Assembly (NCBI RefSeq): GCF_900626075.1
Contig: NZ_UYZY01000002.1
Location: forward strand, 806,001-870,000
Origin: Clostridium transplantifaecale
Lineage (GTDB): Bacteria > Bacillota > Clostridia > Lachnospirales > Lachnospiraceae
Length of the DNA stretch: 64,000 bases
Direction: 5' to 3'
Shown here: in pieces, positions 41,403 to 49,406 of the stretch
Layout of the letters: the number at the start of each line of letters is the position of its first letter
Numbering within the stretch: the first letter of the stretch is position 1
Made by a program: the position numbers and the translations under genes
The notes under the pieces: generated by a model
Told to the model about the DNA's origin: nothing
Seen by the model: the letters and a program-made list of their open reading frames with translations, nothing else
Database searches by the model: none

Positions 41403-44318
41403 ATGAAGGACGTTACTGTAGTATTAATGAACACGCCGTCAGTGATGGTGGATGGGGAGAAGAAAGTATTTCCATACAGGAAAGTCGAAGGCCTATTCTA
41501 TTACATATGTGTGAGAAAAAGAATAACGAGGGATGAAGCAATCGGAATTTTCTGGGCGGACTGCGATGAGACCAGCGCCAGGAAAAATCTGAGGGATGCG
41601 CTGTACCATATCAAAAAGATTGTAGGCCCGGATATCATCAGCATGGACGGCAACGTGTTTATTTCGCTGAATACCGAGCTTCATATAAAAGTAGATGTGG
41701 ACGAGGCAAGAGCGAATATTCTGGAACATTATGATGGGGAGTTTATGAGCTTCTTCTATGTAAAGAACTGTCTGGAATTTGAAAACTGGATGGATGATTA
41801 CAGAAGAGAGCTGAAGGAACATTATATTAAAGCGGCTCAGCATAAAGCGGAGCAGGCTATCCACGACGGCGACACTTCGGAGGCGCTCCGCTATGCGGGG
41901 AAGCTGGTTGAAGTTTTATTCCTGGACGAGAGCTTTTACAGAAAGATGCTGACATTCCTGATGGGGGAGGGGGAATATTCCTCGGCAATATCCCTGTATC
42001 AGAAGTTTGCACTGGCGCTTAAGCAGGATCTCGAGGAAGAACCGGAGGCGGAAACAAAGGCGCTGATGGATAAGATTCTCAAACTGCGTAAGAAGATCGC
42101 GGAGCATCCGGTGAAGGAACAGCGGCTTTTTATGGGGCGGCAGAAGGAACTGTACGGAATCTACGAGAGTATTCAGAAACACAGGGTAAAAGGCAAGGAT
42201 TCCGGAGAGAATTTTGTTCTTATTTCAGGGGAGGCGGGAGTCGGCAAGACGGCTCTGATGGGCCAGCTCCGTACACTGCTGGAGGAGGAAAACCATACCG
42301 TATTTTCCTATTGCTGCTGTCCGTCGGAGTCGGATCTGTATCTGAAACCGTGGAACGATATTTTAAACCAGGTGCGGGAATTCTGCTTAAAGCAGCGTAA
42401 GGATCTGAAGACTCTGGAATATTTTACTTCCAAGGAGGTGACGGATTACAGGATCTTTGCCACCCAATACGGAATTCACATGGAAGATATGCTCCGGACC
42501 TTCTGCCGGGATTTCGGCAACTCCGAGATTATTATTTTCCTGGACGATATTCAGTGGATGGATTCTTCGAGTATCCAGCTTCTGAACAATATGCTGTTCC
42601 ATCTGAGGGACTGTCCGATTTTCATTGTCGCGGCCAGCAGGCTGGAGACGGTGAAAGAGATTCGGGATATGGAAGTTTCCCTCATGAGGGAGGGCCTGAT
42701 TCGGGAACTGAAATTAAAACGGTTTACCCTGGAAGAGACGAGAGAACTAATCGAGGCACAGGCTCATGAGCTTCTGGGAGAGCCGGATAAACTTGATAAA
42801 ATATATGAATATACGGATGGAAATGCATTATTCCTGACCGAGCTTATCAAGATATTGAAAGACAATGACGGGGGGATGATGACGGACAATCCGCTGACCT
42901 CCAAGATGGTCAGCATCATCCAGAGCCGACTGATGAAGCTGACGGATGAGGAACAGAATCTGCTTAATGTAATGTCTGTTTTCTACCATGAAGTGACGAT
43001 AGAAGACATTCAAATCCTGTATCCGGAAGCGGAGCTTCGAATCTATGATCTTTTGGAGGGTCTTCTGGCGCGCCAGATTATCTATGAGAAGGTGGAAGCG
43101 TCAGCCATTACCTATCAGTTTACCCACAGCCTGATCCACAACTATGTCCAGTCGAAGATCTCGGCGGGCAGAAAGCAGATTTACCACAGGCAGGTTGCCG
43201 GATTTTACGAGCAGAAATATAAGGAAACAGGGGATATCACCCTGATGCCGGAACTGATCTACCATTTTGAAAATGCCAAAGATTTATATAAAAAATATGA
43301 GTACAAGCTGGAATACTTTAAAGAGTTTTTCTCCGGCACCCAGGAGATTTATCCGGTGATGTCATCCAGCTTCACCGACAAATTCTTCTTCCCGGATCTG
43401 GATTCCAGTGAAAACGTGCTGATCCCTCTGGCGGAGGAGATCAGGGCATTGCCGAACCGGGATCAGAAATATCAGGAACTCCGAATGAAGGTGGAGTATC
43501 TGATTGGAAGGTACGATCTTTCGAGCGGGGATTACCAGTACGGCCTCCGCAATATGAATGCCTGCATTGAGGCGGCGAGGATACTTAAGAATTCCAGATA
43601 CCTGATGGACAGTTATCTTCAGATGATTTATTATGCGATCCAGGTGTATGATCTGGATATGATGAAGGAATATGTCGGGTACTGTTCGGAACTTCTGGAT
43701 GAATATCATTATCCGGAATCCACATCCTATATGATACAGCGCCTCACCGCGCTGTACTACAGCAAGACACAGCAGTACGATAAAGCGGCCGAGCTTCTGG
43801 AAACCCTGATTCCAAAACTGGAAAGACTTCAGATGGATCCGTCCTGTATGGCGGGACTGATTGCCTGCTATAATTACCGAGGTGAAATCTACATGAAGCT
43901 GGAAGACTGGGAGAACGCACACACCTGTATCAGCAAAGCTCTCTCCTTCAGTCATGCGGCTCCTCCGACGGCGGGACTGGGAATGTCGTTTACCAATATG
44001 GGTATCATCCTGTACAGAATGGATAATTACGACAAAGCCTCCGAATACTTCGACAAAGCCAGGGGCTGTTTCCAGAATCTTTCCATCCAGTGGGGACGTG
44101 CGAAAGAAGAGGCATACTCCGCGCTGCTGGAATTGAAACTGGGCAAAACAAAGAGTGCGCTGGTGCGTTACAAGGCGGCATGCAAATACACGGACAAAGA
44201 CTACAGCCCGAACACGCTGCTGATGCTGCAGACTGTCTATAGCCAGCTGAAAGAGATTCCAGACCTGGATGTCCCGGAACCACCGAAGATTCCGGCAAAG
44301 AAGGTTAAGACGGTATAA
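41403..44318 (+). CDS. BTAD/SARP-type regulator with AAA ATPase and TPR domains
   Basis: 971 residues from ATG 41403 (GGGGAGGG eight bases upstream). Residues 1-95 look like an OmpR-type winged helix, ending in ARKNLRDALYHIKKIVG; 100-240 are a bacterial transcriptional activation domain of TPR-like helices (HKAEQAIHDGDTSEALRYAG, then SAISLYQKFALALKQDLEEE). Then comes an ATPase: Walker A GEAGVGKTAL at about 276-285 and Walker B IIIFLDDIQWMD ending near 387. The last ~450 residues are TPR repeats, probably a sensor or partner-binding region. This is the architecture of large SARP activators. It is divergent from hutH, and the hutH and hutU promoters carry SARP-like repeats, so I infer that it activates histidine degradation. 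It is followed by its own terminator. Confidence 0.88.
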   Translation: MKDVTVVLMNTPSVMVDGEKKVFPYRKVEGLFYYICVRKRITRDEAIGIFWADCDETSARKNLRDALYHIKKIVGPDIISMDGNVFISLNTELHIKVDVDEARANILEHYDGEFMSFFYVKNCLEFENWMDDYRRELKEHYIKAAQHKAEQAIHDGDTSEALRYAGKLVEVLFLDESFYRKMLTFLMGEGEYSSAISLYQKFALALKQDLEEEPEAETKALMDKILKLRKKIAEHPVKEQRLFMGRQKELYGIYESIQKHRVKGKDSGENFVLISGEAGVGKTALMGQLRTLLEEENHTVFSYCCCPSESDLYLKPWNDILNQVREFCLKQRKDLKTLEYFTSKEVTDYRIFATQYGIHMEDMLRTFCRDFGNSEIIIFLDDIQWMDSSSIQLLNNMLFHLRDCPIFIVAASRLETVKEIRDMEVSLMREGLIRELKLKRFTLEETRELIEAQAHELLGEPDKLDKIYEYTDGNALFLTELIKILKDNDGGMMTDNPLTSKMVSIIQSRLMKLTDEEQNLLNVMSVFYHEVTIEDIQILYPEAELRIYDLLEGLLARQIIYEKVEASAITYQFTHSLIHNYVQSKISAGRKQIYHRQVAGFYEQKYKETGDITLMPELIYHFENAKDLYKKYEYKLEYFKEFFSGTQEIYPVMSSSFTDKFFFPDLDSSENVLIPLAEEIRALPNRDQKYQELRMKVEYLIGRYDLSSGDYQYGLRNMNACIEAARILKNSRYLMDSYLQMIYYAIQVYDLDMMKEYVGYCSELLDEYHYPESTSYMIQRLTALYYSKTQQYDKAAELLETLIPKLERLQMDPSCMAGLIACYNYRGEIYMKLEDWENAHTCISKALSFSHAAPPTAGLGMSFTNMGIILYRMDNYDKASEYFDKARGCFQNLSIQWGRAKEEAYSALLELKLGKTKSALVRYKAACKYTDKDYSPNTLLMLQTVYSQLKEIPDLDVPEPPKIPAKKVKTV

Positions 44319-44370
44319 CCTGAGCGGCAAACTAACCCGGTATTGAAGAAACAAAGATATATAAAAAAAT

Positions 44371-44426
44371 AAAAAGAGGAAATTCAGTTATGCAGGGCAG
44401 CGCCCGACTGGATTTCCTCTTTTTTC
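44371..44426 (+). terminator. Terminator of the BTAD regulator gene
   Basis: AAAAAGAGGAAATTCAGT and ACTGGATTTCCTCTTTTTT pair over about 17 bp with one mismatch, followed by T-rich sequence. Confidence 0.9.
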
Positions 44427-44465
44427 TAATACTATAATACCACAAAAACGCCTTTTTTTCAAGAC

Positions 44466-44494
44466 TTGTAATGCATCTGCGCCCGGCGTATAAT
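44466..44494 (+). promoter_or_regulatory. Promoter of the two-gene unit 44579-46058
   Basis: TTGTAA (44466-44471), 17-base spacer, TATAAT (44489-44494). About 80 bases of leader follow. Confidence 0.75.
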
Positions 44495-44578
44495 GAGCAG
44501 CTACAATACATTTTGCCAGACCCGGACCGAAAAGAGAGCCGGATCCGGAACCGTTAAGAGCAGAGGAAAGGGGGATAT

Positions 44579-45121
44579 ATGGAGGAACGGATTTTTGAGG
44601 TTATGCAGCTTAAGAATGCGGAGAAAGAGATTGCCGGACTTCTGGCATGCAGTGAAAAGACAGAGGAGTACGGCCTGACTCTGACCAGAGAGGAGGCGGC
44701 GGAGCTGGTGGCCAGCCGCAACGACAGCCTGAAGAAATACCGCCGTGTGGAGTTTGGCAGGGGAATGTTGGATAAACTGGTATATACATTCTGCGATTCA
44801 GAGTATATAAACAGCGATAACTACCTGGAAACTCTGGAGGGGCTTTTGGAACTGTTCTACGAATTCAGGAACGAATCGGGGGACCAACTCAGCGACGATG
44901 AACTTCTGACATTCATGAAAGAGCAGTTTGAGGGTGTCTGTTACGGCGACCTGGAATACCTGGGCGGAACCTGCCTGGAACGTTTCGCCGCGTCGGTGAG
45001 AGCCGGATATACCGGATTTCGGAGCACACAGGGGAAAGGAGAGTATGAGGCCCTTTCTTCAGAACAGAGATGGGATAATGAACTGTACATGAAAGTTTTA
45101 AAAGAACAGTTCTGGGAGTAA
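44579..45121 (+). CDS. Uncharacterised protein, probably DUF6323-like
   Basis: 180 residues, soluble, very acidic, no cysteine cluster and no membrane helix. Recognisable blocks are LTREEAAELVASRNDSLKKY (about 36-55), EFGRGMLDKLVYTFCDSEYI (about 59-78) and a FYEFRNESGDQLSDDELLTF stretch (about 95-114). From memory these blocks resemble a Lachnospiraceae family (DUF6323) usually next to a DUF6179-like gene, and such a partner follows here after 82 bases. Function unknown. It has its own promoter and is not obviously tied to the flanking hut genes. GGGGGA lies just before ATG 44579. Confidence 0.6.
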   Translation: MEERIFEVMQLKNAEKEIAGLLACSEKTEEYGLTLTREEAAELVASRNDSLKKYRRVEFGRGMLDKLVYTFCDSEYINSDNYLETLEGLLELFYEFRNESGDQLSDDELLTFMKEQFEGVCYGDLEYLGGTCLERFAASVRAGYTGFRSTQGKGEYEALSSEQRWDNELYMKVLKEQFWE

Positions 45122-45203
45122 TAGTAACAGTTCTGCCATAGTTAATTTCGTTGCAGTTTGGCCGAAGGCTGAACTGTAACGAGTAACACGAAAGGAGTAT
45201 GGT

Positions 45204-46058
45204 ATGGAATATGAGATGGCGCAGCTTCTGGAGCTGACGAAACAGCTGACTGAACAATACACATCAAAAGATATGAGTTCGATCACATACGAAACAGCGG
45301 GAATGCTGATGGAGGCGGTTCTCTACTGCATCAGAGAAGACAGATACCGGCAAGAATCTGCGCTCCCGGGAAAACAGATGCCCGCAGAACAGGGAATATT
45401 GGATGCCGCAGCCGCTTATGCAAGAGGTTATAAAACCGTTCTGGGCAAGGTGAACCGCGCAAGGGGAATCTACGGAATGTTAATCAACGGGTTTGAAGAC
45501 TACGGCTGTATCAATTACAGAGACACAATAACCAGGGGAATGCCGGGATTCTTCGTAAAATACGACGCCAAATACTGTCCCCAGGATCACATCCTGACCC
45601 TGGACTATCCCGTCATAGGAGGCAACGCTATCAAAAGAGGAGAGCACACACTCTGCGGAATCGATCTTATCTACGAATACCTGAAAGGCATATGGACGGA
45701 GAAGCAGTTCCTGGCCCACTTCGGGCGCCAGGAGATCATAAACCTGATGCATTCACTCTACGGTGAGTACGAGTCCCTCTACCTGGATAACTTGTGCGAA
45801 CCGGTCCTCCTTAACGCCGCAGGCTGCCTAATCGCCCAAAAACCGGTCCAGACCCTGGAAGTAGGCCGGGACGGCCTCTGCCTCCTGGAAAACTACTTCG
45901 AAAACTGCACCACCGCCCAAATAGCCGCCAAACTACAACCCTACATCCTGGCCCTGACAGAAAACACAGAATGGTTCCGCCAGACCCCCACCCTCTACGC
46001 CCCCAGCATAGAAAACGCCATAAAACATAAAAAGCTGGAATCACTTTTTCAGATTTAA
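45204..46058 (+). CDS. Uncharacterised protein, possibly DUF6179-like
   Basis: 284 residues, soluble. It starts MEYEMAQLLELTKQLTEQY after AAAGGAG. An ITRGMPGFFVKYDAKYCPQD stretch and a following TLDYPVIGG lie at the centre; LKGIWTEKQFLAHFGRQEI follows. I do not recognise a catalytic motif. It resembles, from memory, the shorter members of a family paired with DUF6323 genes. Codon use shifts toward C-ending codons in the last third (about 45770-46050), where CCC, GCC and ACC become common, but the protein stays open and acidic to its stop. A palindromic element begins 64 bases after the stop. Confidence 0.55.
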   Translation: MEYEMAQLLELTKQLTEQYTSKDMSSITYETAGMLMEAVLYCIREDRYRQESALPGKQMPAEQGILDAAAAYARGYKTVLGKVNRARGIYGMLINGFEDYGCINYRDTITRGMPGFFVKYDAKYCPQDHILTLDYPVIGGNAIKRGEHTLCGIDLIYEYLKGIWTEKQFLAHFGRQEIINLMHSLYGEYESLYLDNLCEPVLLNAAGCLIAQKPVQTLEVGRDGLCLLENYFENCTTAQIAAKLQPYILALTENTEWFRQTPTLYAPSIENAIKHKKLESLFQI

Positions 46059-46121
46059 ATCCCCCTGAAAAACGAGGCAGCCAGCCGTTTCAGGACACAG
46101 GCCGGGCCGATCCCTTCCCTG

Positions 46122-46321
46122 GTCTTCAGTCCCGCCGACACGCTGCCCGGGGGGAAGAAGGGTGAAAACATTCCGCAGGGGACATTGGAATCCGCCGGCG
46201 CTTAACGAGGTATTCCACGAGTTTAGCACCGTTGTGCATTCCACAAGCGGGAGCGAGTCCCCGGAGGAATATTTTCAGCCCTGATTCCCCCTGCCGATCC
46301 CCCCTCTCCGGGACTGAAGAC
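46122..46321 (-). repeat. Palindromic element unit 5 (single copy)
   Basis: GTCTTCAGTCCCG (46122-46134) and CGGGACTGAAGAC (46309-46321) end a ~200-nt palindrome. Inside, GGGGGAAGAAGGGTGAAAAC and a mirrored TTTTCAGCCCTGATTCCCCC pair, with GCGCTTAACGAGG...GAGTTTAGCACCG at the tip. It lies between convergent genes, so only one unit is present here. The remaining gap (46322-46499) contains only the ftcD terminator. Confidence 0.85.
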
Positions 46322-46385
46322 CCGCCAACAAACTCCCCCCCGTCCGTCCCCCTCCTGTAAACAGCCCTCATTTTTCCCCACACAA

Positions 46386-46420
46386 AACAGGGAGAGAAAC
46401 CTATCACAATCTCTCTCCCC
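46386..46420 (-). terminator. Probable terminator of the hutU-ftcD operon
   Basis: On the minus strand GGGAGAGAG and TCTCTCCC enclose about 12 bases and are followed by TGTTTTGTG. The stem is good; the T-run is imperfect. Confidence 0.55.
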
Positions 46421-46499
46421 ATATATAATCACCATTTTAAAGAACTGCAGCTTTCCGGCTTCCGGTCTGCCGCATTGTATTTATCACCAAAGAGGGTTT

Positions 46500-47378
46500 T
46501 TAGAAATATAACTGATCCATTGAGAAGGTATGTGTTCTCAGATAGAACTTAAGAACTTCTTCCAGAGCGTAAACAGGAACCGGTCCTACCAGTTCGCAGT
46601 CCTCAACCAGGATACCGTACTGGGATGCCTCGGATTTGATTGTTTCAAATACGCGGTGGATTGGTGTCTTCTCATAGTTTGTCAGGTTCATGGAAACCTG
46701 AACGATTCCGCGCTCTTCCAGAGGAAGTGCGATGGCGCGTACATTCTGATATCCGCCGGCAGCGCCTCTGACCGCTTTTACAATCTGTTTTGCAATAGCG
46801 ATGTCAGCTGTTTTTAAGTTAACGTTGAAAGCAACAAGCGGGAAACGTACGCCGGTAACGGTAGCGCCGCTCTTGGCATTGAAGTCCTTAGGTCCTTCGT
46901 CCGGAACCCATGCAGGATCTTTCATACGCTCGCAGAGAGCTTCGTACTCGCCCTTACGGATGCGTACCAGGTTCTTTCTCTCTTCACAGGTAGCTGCGTC
47001 TTCGTAGTAATATACCGGAACGCCCAGTTCGTCGCCCAGATATTTTCCGAATGCTCTTGCAATAACGAGAGCTTCGTCGATCGATACATCTTTTACAGGG
47101 ATAAACGGAACAACGTCTACGGCGCCGATACGTGGATGGCTTCCGATGTGTTTTGTCATGTCGATCAGCTCGATCGCCTTTGCTGCCAGACGTTTTGTGC
47201 CGGCTAAAACAGCCTCAGGGCTCCCCTTGTAGGTAAATACGGTACGGTTGTGGTTTGCATTGGAGTTAATGTCCATTACATCAACTTCTTCTCCGTCCAG
47301 AAGAGCGGCCTTAACCTGCTCAACCAGATCCAGATCCTTGCCTTCGCTGATATTAACTTCAGCCATTAAAACTTTCAT
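46500..47378 (-). CDS. ftcD: Glutamate formimidoyltransferase
   Basis: 292 residues from the ATG at 47378, seven bases after AGGAGG; the open frame upstream of this start has no site. It transfers the formimino group of N-formimino-L-glutamate to tetrahydrofolate, releasing glutamate. N-terminal and central motifs of the formiminotransferase domains are visible: AEVNISEGKDLDLVEQV (7-23), DINSNANHNRTVFTYKGSPE (about 37-56), and HIGSHPRIGAVDVVPFIP (about 78-95), whose histidines and arginine form the active site. It is the separate bacterial form; in mammals it is fused to the cyclodeaminase, encoded here by the gene just before it in the operon. Confidence 0.96.
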   Translation of the reverse strand: MKVLMAEVNISEGKDLDLVEQVKAALLDGEEVDVMDINSNANHNRTVFTYKGSPEAVLAGTKRLAAKAIELIDMTKHIGSHPRIGAVDVVPFIPVKDVSIDEALVIARAFGKYLGDELGVPVYYYEDAATCEERKNLVRIRKGEYEALCERMKDPAWVPDEGPKDFNAKSGATVTGVRFPLVAFNVNLKTADIAIAKQIVKAVRGAAGGYQNVRAIALPLEERGIVQVSMNLTNYEKTPIHRVFETIKSEASQYGILVEDCELVGPVPVYALEEVLKFYLRTHTFSMDQLYF

Positions 47379-47430
47379 TACTTTTCCTCCTGATTTCTTT
47401 AATTCATGGCGTATGTAATTACACACATCT

Positions 47431-47459
47431 ATTTCAAAGGGGCGTTTCGCCTCTGAAAT
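47431..47459 (-). other. Hairpin between fchA and ftcD
   Basis: ATTTCAGAGGCG and CGCCCCTTTGAAAT (minus strand) form a ~12-bp stem around AAA with no T-run after it, consistent with mRNA stabilisation or processing. Confidence 0.5.
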
Positions 47460-47464
47460 GACTT

Positions 47465-48031
47465 TTACATCATTCCCTTTCCGAGATCTGCCATTGCGTC
47501 TTCCATTTCCTTTGTCCTGGCTTCGTCCTTAATCATGGACAGGTTGGCCTGGATGTTTAAAACACAGCCCTTCACGCCGGATTCGGACAGATATTTTGCG
47601 CTCATAAGGTCGGAGAGGCAGGCCGGATTGGAAGAGCCTTCCAGACGGCATACCAGATCATAAACTCTCTTATTGTTATATCCATTGTTCTTCGGAACAA
47701 GGGCAGCCTGGTAAGCGGCGTCGCGGACAGCCTGTTTTCTTACTTCTTTTTCTTCGTCTGTGGACTTTGGAAGTGCGAAAGCGTCTTTAATCATGCAGTA
47801 AGCTTCCGTGTCCTGCTCGGATCCTTTTAAAAGAATCTGGGCGAGTTTATCCAGTTCCTCAGACATAGCCGTGTATTCTTCTACGGTGAGATTAACCGGT
47901 TTTGCCATGGAAAGTTTTGCAACCATGGATGCCATACCGGCTGCCATAGCTCCGGCCAGAGCGGAAGCGGAACCGCCTCCTACGGTAAAGTCATCAGAAT
48001 CAACAACCTTGTTAAATACATCTAAATACAT
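47465..48031 (-). CDS. fchA: Formimidoyltetrahydrofolate cyclodeaminase
   Basis: 188 residues, a little shorter than the usual ~200. The N-terminal FTVGGGSASALAGAMAAGMA (about 15-34) is the conserved folate-binding glycine-rich segment of the cyclodeaminase family; long helices follow. It closes 5-formimino-tetrahydrofolate to 5,10-methenyl-tetrahydrofolate and releases ammonia, the step after FtcD. The ATG (48031) lies inside the last codons of hutI: the two genes overlap by ten bases, and GGGAGG sits six bases before the start, indicating coupled translation. The helical all-alpha profile is consistent. Assignment is firm from context and motif. Confidence 0.93.
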   Translation of the reverse strand: MYLDVFNKVVDSDDFTVGGGSASALAGAMAAGMASMVAKLSMAKPVNLTVEEYTAMSEELDKLAQILLKGSEQDTEAYCMIKDAFALPKSTDEEKEVRKQAVRDAAYQAALVPKNNGYNNKRVYDLVCRLEGSSNPACLSDLMSAKYLSESGVKGCVLNIQANLSMIKDEARTKEMEDAMADLGKGMM

Positions 48032-49290
48032 AAAATGCCTCCCTGGGCCGCTACTTTGCCTTTTTTGATGATTGTTTCGATCGGATTGCGGCCATATTTG
48101 TAAATTAAATCTTCGTAAGTGTCTGTGTCTAGAATTAAGAGATCCGCCATCTTACCAGGGGTAAGAGAACCTCTGTCTTTTAAGCCCATTGCCTTGGCGG
48201 CGCCTTTAGTTGCGGCGCGCAGCGCTTCTTCCGGAGTAAATCCATGCTGCCTGCAGGCAAGCACAAGAATAAAGATCATGGATTCGCACCAGCATCCGGG
48301 ACAGCAGTTGGTAGCAAGGCCCAGATCCATTCCAATTTCTAACATTGGGCGCGGGTTAACCTGTTTTGCATGGTTTACGGCAAAATCAGTGCCTACCAGT
48401 AAAACTCCGGTAACATCGGCATCCTTCAGCTTCTGGAATACGCTTACCGGTGTGTAGTTCAGATGATCGGCCGACAGCATATGCATATCGGCAGCCAGAT
48501 CGGAACCGCCTATATAAGAGTAGGCGTCGGTGTGAATTCTTGGGGCCAGTCCGTAGTCGCGGCCGGCGGCCAGCACGGTTTCACATTCCTTTGCCGTATA
48601 ATGTCCTTCGTCACACCAGATGTCGTTGCAGCCGGCCAGTTTCTCTTCGGCCACGCGCGGAATCATCTCTTTGCAGAGAAGATCTATGTAATCCTCTTTT
48701 TTCATTCCTTCCGTCCAGCCATGGGCTCCGAGGAAGGTGGAGAAGATATCCAGAGGCAGTTCTGCGTTTAACTCGCGGTTTACCTCCAGCATGCGGATTT
48801 CGGATTCCATTGTCAGGCCGTATCCGCTCTTTCCTTCAAGAGTAGTGGTTCCGTTCATAAACATATTTTCCAGACGGCGTTTCGTCTGTGCCTTTAATTC
48901 TTCTTTCGGAAGGTTCACCGTCATGTTGACGGAGGCATAGATGCCGGTCGGGATTCCTTTTTTAACCAGAGTTTCCGGATTATCATCCGTAACGGAAATG
49001 GAATAAGCGGCTACTCTGGAACCGCCGAAAGTCACGTGGGTATGGCAGTCGATAAAGCCCGGCAGTACGACCTTCCTGGAAGCGTCGATGGTTTCCACTT
49101 CGGTGCCTTCGGTTTTTAGTTTATCAGCCAGTTTGTCAATCTCCGCCGCTTTGCCTGCGGCCTCGATCAGACCGTCACGGATCAGGACGCTGCCGCCTTC
49201 AATCAGGCCGATATCGTTATTATGATCGCCTTCCATAGTCAGAAGCTGCCTGGCGTTTCGGATCAGGAGAACTTTTTTACTGTTATCCAT
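48022..49290 (-). CDS. hutI: Imidazolonepropionase
   Basis: 422 residues, amidohydrolase superfamily. Metal ligands: GFIDCHTHVTFGG (about 74-86) and the later HTDAYSYIGG near 250; the substrate-side LEGKSGYGLTMESEIRML (about 148-165) is typical of HutI. TPGKMADLLILDTDTYEDLI near the C-terminus is the usual urease-like end. It hydrolyses 4-imidazolone-5-propionate to N-formimino-L-glutamate. AAAGGAGATCAC precedes the ATG at 49290. It lies between hutU, from which it is separated by a terminator-like hairpin, and fchA, which it overlaps. Assignment is firm. Confidence 0.96.
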   Translation of the reverse strand: MDNSKKVLLIRNARQLLTMEGDHNNDIGLIEGGSVLIRDGLIEAAGKAAEIDKLADKLKTEGTEVETIDASRKVVLPGFIDCHTHVTFGGSRVAAYSISVTDDNPETLVKKGIPTGIYASVNMTVNLPKEELKAQTKRRLENMFMNGTTTLEGKSGYGLTMESEIRMLEVNRELNAELPLDIFSTFLGAHGWTEGMKKEDYIDLLCKEMIPRVAEEKLAGCNDIWCDEGHYTAKECETVLAAGRDYGLAPRIHTDAYSYIGGSDLAADMHMLSADHLNYTPVSVFQKLKDADVTGVLLVGTDFAVNHAKQVNPRPMLEIGMDLGLATNCCPGCWCESMIFILVLACRQHGFTPEEALRAATKGAAKAMGLKDRGSLTPGKMADLLILDTDTYEDLIYKYGRNPIETIIKKGKVAAQGGILCI

Positions 49291-49335
49291 TGTGATCTCC
49301 TTTCATAAATCAAACAGTTTACATAAATTAAAGGT

Positions 49336-49388
49336 ATAAAAAAACACAATCAGGAGGGCACATAAGTACCCTTATGAACCCTCCTGCA
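49336..49388 (-). terminator. Terminator-like hairpin between hutU and hutI
   Basis: On the minus strand GCAGGAGGG and CCCTCCTG enclose TTCATAAGGGTACTTATGTG (itself partly paired) and are followed by ATTGTGTTTTTTT. This should partly end hutU transcripts inside the operon. Confidence 0.7.
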
Positions 49389-49406
49389 ATGTACATTCCT
49401 GTACGA

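Noticed and set aside
46041..46435. Overlapping minus-strand open frames (67-98 codons) across palindromic unit 5
   Set aside because: Three different frames are open because the palindrome is GC-rich; none has a start signal or recognisable protein features.
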